A DNA stretch of 64,000 nt from G965233625 sp965233625 (GTDB taxonomy: Bacteria > Planctomycetota > Planctomycetia > Pirellulales > Pirellulaceae). The position numbers and the translations under genes are program-made. Below are positions 61,246 to 64,000 of this stretch, one piece after another. Location: NCBI GenBank assembly GCA_965233625.1, contig OZ247499.1, positions 6,944,001 to 7,008,000 on the forward strand. The letters are read 5' to 3'. The notes beneath the pieces are model-generated. The model did not search any database, was not told the origin of the DNA, and saw nothing but the letters and a program-made list of their open reading frames with translations. Every line of letters begins with the position of its first letter. Position 1 is the stretch's first letter.

Positions 61246-64000
61246 ATGCGCTGCATCATTTTGCTGGTTGCAACAATCGCAGTAAGTCTTGGCCCGGCAG
61301 GATATCTGGCTGCGGGCGACGATATTACGCCGGAGCAGGCGAAATTCTTCGAAGAAAAAGTACGGCCTTTGCTTGTGACGCACTGTTATAAGTGTCACGG
61401 GGAAGAGAAGCAGAAGGGCGACCTGCGGGTGGACTCGCTGCATGGACTGTTGCAGGGGGGCGATTCTGGTGCGGCGATTGAACCGGGCAAACCTGACGAA
61501 AGCCTGCTGATCGAAGCCATCAATTACGATTCTTACGAGATGCCGCCGGCTGGTAAGCTGAAATCCGAAGAGATCGCCGTGCTGACCCGCTGGATCAAAA
61601 TCGGCGCCCCGTGGCCCGGCAGCGGTGACGATCCGCTGCCCGTGGTGAAGGCGGAGCCGGTTTTCACCGAGGAAGATCGCGCGTTCTGGTCGTTTCAGCC
61701 GGTCGCTGAGTATCAGCCGCCCACGTTGAAGGATGACAACTGGTCGCGTGGCGCCATCGACCGCTTTGTGCTGCGACGTCTACGCGAAGAGAAGCTGCAG
61801 CCGGCGCGGGAAGCGTCGCGTCGTGCACTGGTGCGGCGTGCTTACTTCGATCTGCACGGCTTGCCGCCGTCGCCCGAAGAAGTCGAGGCCTTTGTTAACG
61901 ACGAAGATCCGCAAGCGTATGAGAAGCTGGTTGACCGTCTGCTGGAAAGTCCGCGTTATGGAGAGCGTTGGGGACGGCACTGGTTGGATCTGGTGCGTTA
62001 CGCCGAGTCAGACGGCTATAAGAAAGACGACTACCGGCCGCACGCCTGGCGGTACCGCGACTACGTAATCCGTTCTTTCAACGAGGATAAACCGTACAAC
62101 CAGTTTGTGACCGAGCAGCTTGCCGGCGACGAACTTAACCCCGACGATCCACAGGCGCTGACCGCCACGGCGTATCTCCGGCACGGCATTTACGAGTACA
62201 ACCAGCGCGACGTCCGCACGCAGTGGGATCACATGATCAACGATGTGACTGCCGTAACCGCCGACGTGTTTCTGGGCCTGGGAATGAGTTGCGCGCGGTG
62301 CCACGATCATAAATTCGACCCGATCTTGCAGAAGGATTATTTCCGGCTGCGGGCGTTCTTTGAACCACTCGCACAGCGTGACGATCTTCCCCTGCCGATG
62401 TCCGATCCGGCAGCCTGGCAGGCGTACAAGACCAAGCGTGAGAAGTGGGAGGCTGCCACCGCAGACATCCGCGCGCAGATTGCCGCCATCGAACAGCCCG
62501 TGCTGGATAAGGCAGGCTTGCGGCAGGCCAAGAAGTTTCCGCCGGATATCCGCGTCATGCTTGAAAAACCCGCCGCCGACCGCAACCCGCTTGAAGTGCA
62601 ACTGACCGCGATGGCGGAACGTCAGATTGTGACGGAGAAGGCGAAAGTCAAGTTTGAAACGGCCCTGAAGGGCGAGCAGAAAGAGCGGTGGCAGCAGCTA
62701 AAGAAGCAACTCAAGGAGTTTGATTCTCTCAAGCCTGCCGCCCTTCCGCCCGCAAATTGCGTGACCGACGTCGGTCCCGTGGCGCCGCCTACGCGGATAC
62801 CCGGTAAGAAGAAGATGGGCGATATCGCGCCGGGCTTCCTGACATTGCTTGAGCCAGAACCGGCCGCCATCGAACCTGTGTCGACGGCGACTGCCACCAC
62901 GGGCCGCCGGACGGCGCTGGCGAAGTGGATCACCCGTGACGACAACCCACTTTCGACCCGCGTGATTGTCAACCGGCTGTGGCACTACCATTTCGGTCAG
63001 GGCCTGGTGCCAACGCCAAGCGACTTCGGCCGGCTGGGGCAACCGCCAAGTCACCCGGAATTGCTCGATTACCTGACAAAGCAGTTCGTCAAGAACGACT
63101 GGCGTTTGAAGCCACTGCACCGTGCAATGATGAACTCAGCCACCTACCGCCAGGCTGCAGCTTTCGAGTATCCGCAGGCGGCGCTGATGAAAGATCCGTC
63201 CAACCGTCTGTTGTGGCGGATGCCCATCCGGCGTTTGCAGGCGGAAGAAGTCCGCGACGCCATGCTGGCAGTAAGCGGCGAGTTAAATCTCAGCACGGGC
63301 GGCGCCCCGGTGAAGACCAACGATCCACGCCGCACGATCTACACCAAAGTTCTGCGTAACACACGTGATCCGCTGCTGCACGCCTTCGACGGCCCGGACC
63401 ATTTCGAATCCACACCTACCCGTAACCGTACCACCACCGCCACCCAGGCGCTGTTGATGATCAACGGGGACTGGCCGGTTTCGCGATCGGCCGCGATGGC
63501 CCGCCGGCTTAAGAAACACAGTGACAACACTTTGTCACAGGTCAACAGAGCGTACCAGCTGACCTACGGCCGGAATCCTTCCGCGGAAGAAGCGGCGGCC
63601 GCGATCAGCTTTTTAGAATCGCAACGTAACCTCGTCACAACACCGCCGCCTGCCATGAAGGCGGGGACGCTGCCCGCAGTGACGTCCGGCAAAATGGCGC
63701 CGGCGATTGTTCTGTCAGGTAAAACGCAGCCGCCACAGATGACCGTTCCGGGCAGCCTGATTCAAGGTGATTTTACAGTGGAGGCCGTCGTACAGCTTGA
63801 GTCCATGTTCGAAGACGCGTCGGTTCGCACCATCGTTTCGCAGTGGACTAGCAACAACAAGCAGCGTGGCTGGTCCTTGGGCGTGACTAGTAAGAAGTCG
63901 GCGTACAAACCGCGCAACCTGATCTTGCAACTTATCGGGGATACGAAATCAAAGACGCTTAAGTACGAGGTCGTGGCGTCCAACATTCACCTGGAACTGC
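61246..64000 (+). CDS. Planctomycete cytochrome protein PSCyt1-DUF1549-DUF1553 (partial at right edge)
   Basis: The frame from ATG 61246 stays open for 918 codons and leaves the window. Signal peptide (about 1-22), a c-type heme site CYKCH (Cys47) in PSCyt1 with YEMPPAGKL and IKIGAPWPG, then DUF1549 (AIDRFVLRRLREEKLQPA, RYGERWGRHWLDLVRYAES, CARCHDHKFDPI), then DUF1553 (VNRLWHYHFGQGLVPTPSDF, AMMNSATYRQ, RLQAEEVRDAMLA, TATQALLMINGDWP), and the start of a LamG-like lectin domain (GDFTVEAVVQLES). These proteins are exported and thought to take part in oxidative polymer use; a DUF1501 gene usually follows. Confidence 0.93.
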   Translation, partial: MRCIILLVATIAVSLGPAGYLAAGDDITPEQAKFFEEKVRPLLVTHCYKCHGEEKQKGDLRVDSLHGLLQGGDSGAAIEPGKPDESLLIEAINYDSYEMPPAGKLKSEEIAVLTRWIKIGAPWPGSGDDPLPVVKAEPVFTEEDRAFWSFQPVAEYQPPTLKDDNWSRGAIDRFVLRRLREEKLQPAREASRRALVRRAYFDLHGLPPSPEEVEAFVNDEDPQAYEKLVDRLLESPRYGERWGRHWLDLVRYAESDGYKKDDYRPHAWRYRDYVIRSFNEDKPYNQFVTEQLAGDELNPDDPQALTATAYLRHGIYEYNQRDVRTQWDHMINDVTAVTADVFLGLGMSCARCHDHKFDPILQKDYFRLRAFFEPLAQRDDLPLPMSDPAAWQAYKTKREKWEAATADIRAQIAAIEQPVLDKAGLRQAKKFPPDIRVMLEKPAADRNPLEVQLTAMAERQIVTEKAKVKFETALKGEQKERWQQLKKQLKEFDSLKPAALPPANCVTDVGPVAPPTRIPGKKKMGDIAPGFLTLLEPEPAAIEPVSTATATTGRRTALAKWITRDDNPLSTRVIVNRLWHYHFGQGLVPTPSDFGRLGQPPSHPELLDYLTKQFVKNDWRLKPLHRAMMNSATYRQAAAFEYPQAALMKDPSNRLLWRMPIRRLQAEEVRDAMLAVSGELNLSTGGAPVKTNDPRRTIYTKVLRNTRDPLLHAFDGPDHFESTPTRNRTTTATQALLMINGDWPVSRSAAMARRLKKHSDNTLSQVNRAYQLTYGRNPSAEEAAAAISFLESQRNLVTTPPPAMKAGTLPAVTSGKMAPAIVLSGKTQPPQMTVPGSLIQGDFTVEAVVQLESMFEDASVRTIVSQWTSNNKQRGWSLGVTSKKSAYKPRNLILQLIGDTKSKTLKYEVVASNIHLEL

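Noticed and set aside
1..64000. tRNA, rRNA, insertion sequences, prophage, attachment sites
   Set aside because: I scanned the intergenic gaps for T-arm-like GTTCGAATC and CCA ends, for transposase motifs and for direct repeats, and found none that hold up.

Overview
The window reads as chromosomal DNA of a planctomycete (Planctomycetota, probably near the Pirellulales/Planctomycetales). This rests on gene content, not a database match: a PSCyt1/DUF1549/DUF1553 cytochrome gene, a DUF1552 protein, five copies of DUF2330, a stray formylmethanofuran dehydrogenase subunit A, an ECF sigma factor followed by the relic of a Ser/Thr kinase, several zinc-ribbon plus single-membrane-helix proteins, and GC-rich short transcription units on both strands. 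I see no rRNA, tRNA, CRISPR array, transposase, phage gene or integrase.

Layout. 0-3 kb: cold-shock protein, DUF983 protein and small membrane proteins. 3.3-6.8 kb: an operon of a TIM-barrel sugar epimerase, rpiA, and a dihydroorotate-dehydrogenase-like domain fused to a duplicated membrane domain. 6.8-9.4 kb: a hypothetical protein, a secreted esterase and a leucine-rich-repeat protein. 9.4-12.3 kb: fhcA with two paralogous membrane proteins. 12.5-17 kb: a secreted CE7-like esterase, a Lys/Ala-rich secreted protein with a Cys tail, and an aminotransferase. 17-23 kb: large hypothetical proteins, a lipoprotein, the ECF sigma factor with its broken kinase partner, and two small hypotheticals. 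23-29 kb: an epimerase, glycyl-tRNA synthetase, a DUF4272 protein and the sufU-sufS pair. 29-32 kb: a MurE-like/MurF-like pair that has lost key catalytic residues. 32-38 kb: an RDD membrane protein, clpB, an HNH protein and a PAS histidine kinase. 38-42 kb: a 1155-residue protein that best fits pyrophosphate-type PEP carboxykinase. 42-45 kb: DUF1552 and WD40 proteins. 45.5-55.3 kb: the DUF2330 array. 55-64 kb: a UxaA-family dehydratase, PhoD phosphatase, a secreted protein with four repeated STN-like units, and a cytochrome gene cut by the window edge.

The region most likely to hold an undescribed system is 45.5-55.3 kb. A membrane-anchored hypothetical protein, interrupted by an in-frame TGA, overlaps the first of four consecutive same-strand genes carrying five DUF2330 domains. 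Each domain has a signal peptide just before a conserved DPCGMVPP motif and a C-terminal membrane helix with an Arg-rich end. The last gene joins two DUF2330 units and a HEAT-like domain head to tail and keeps the internal anchor and signal helices, which predicts three exported domains linked by membrane hairpins. Other items worth following are the degenerate Mur ligase pair, the PPi-PEPCK candidate, the kinase relic and the orphan fhcA.
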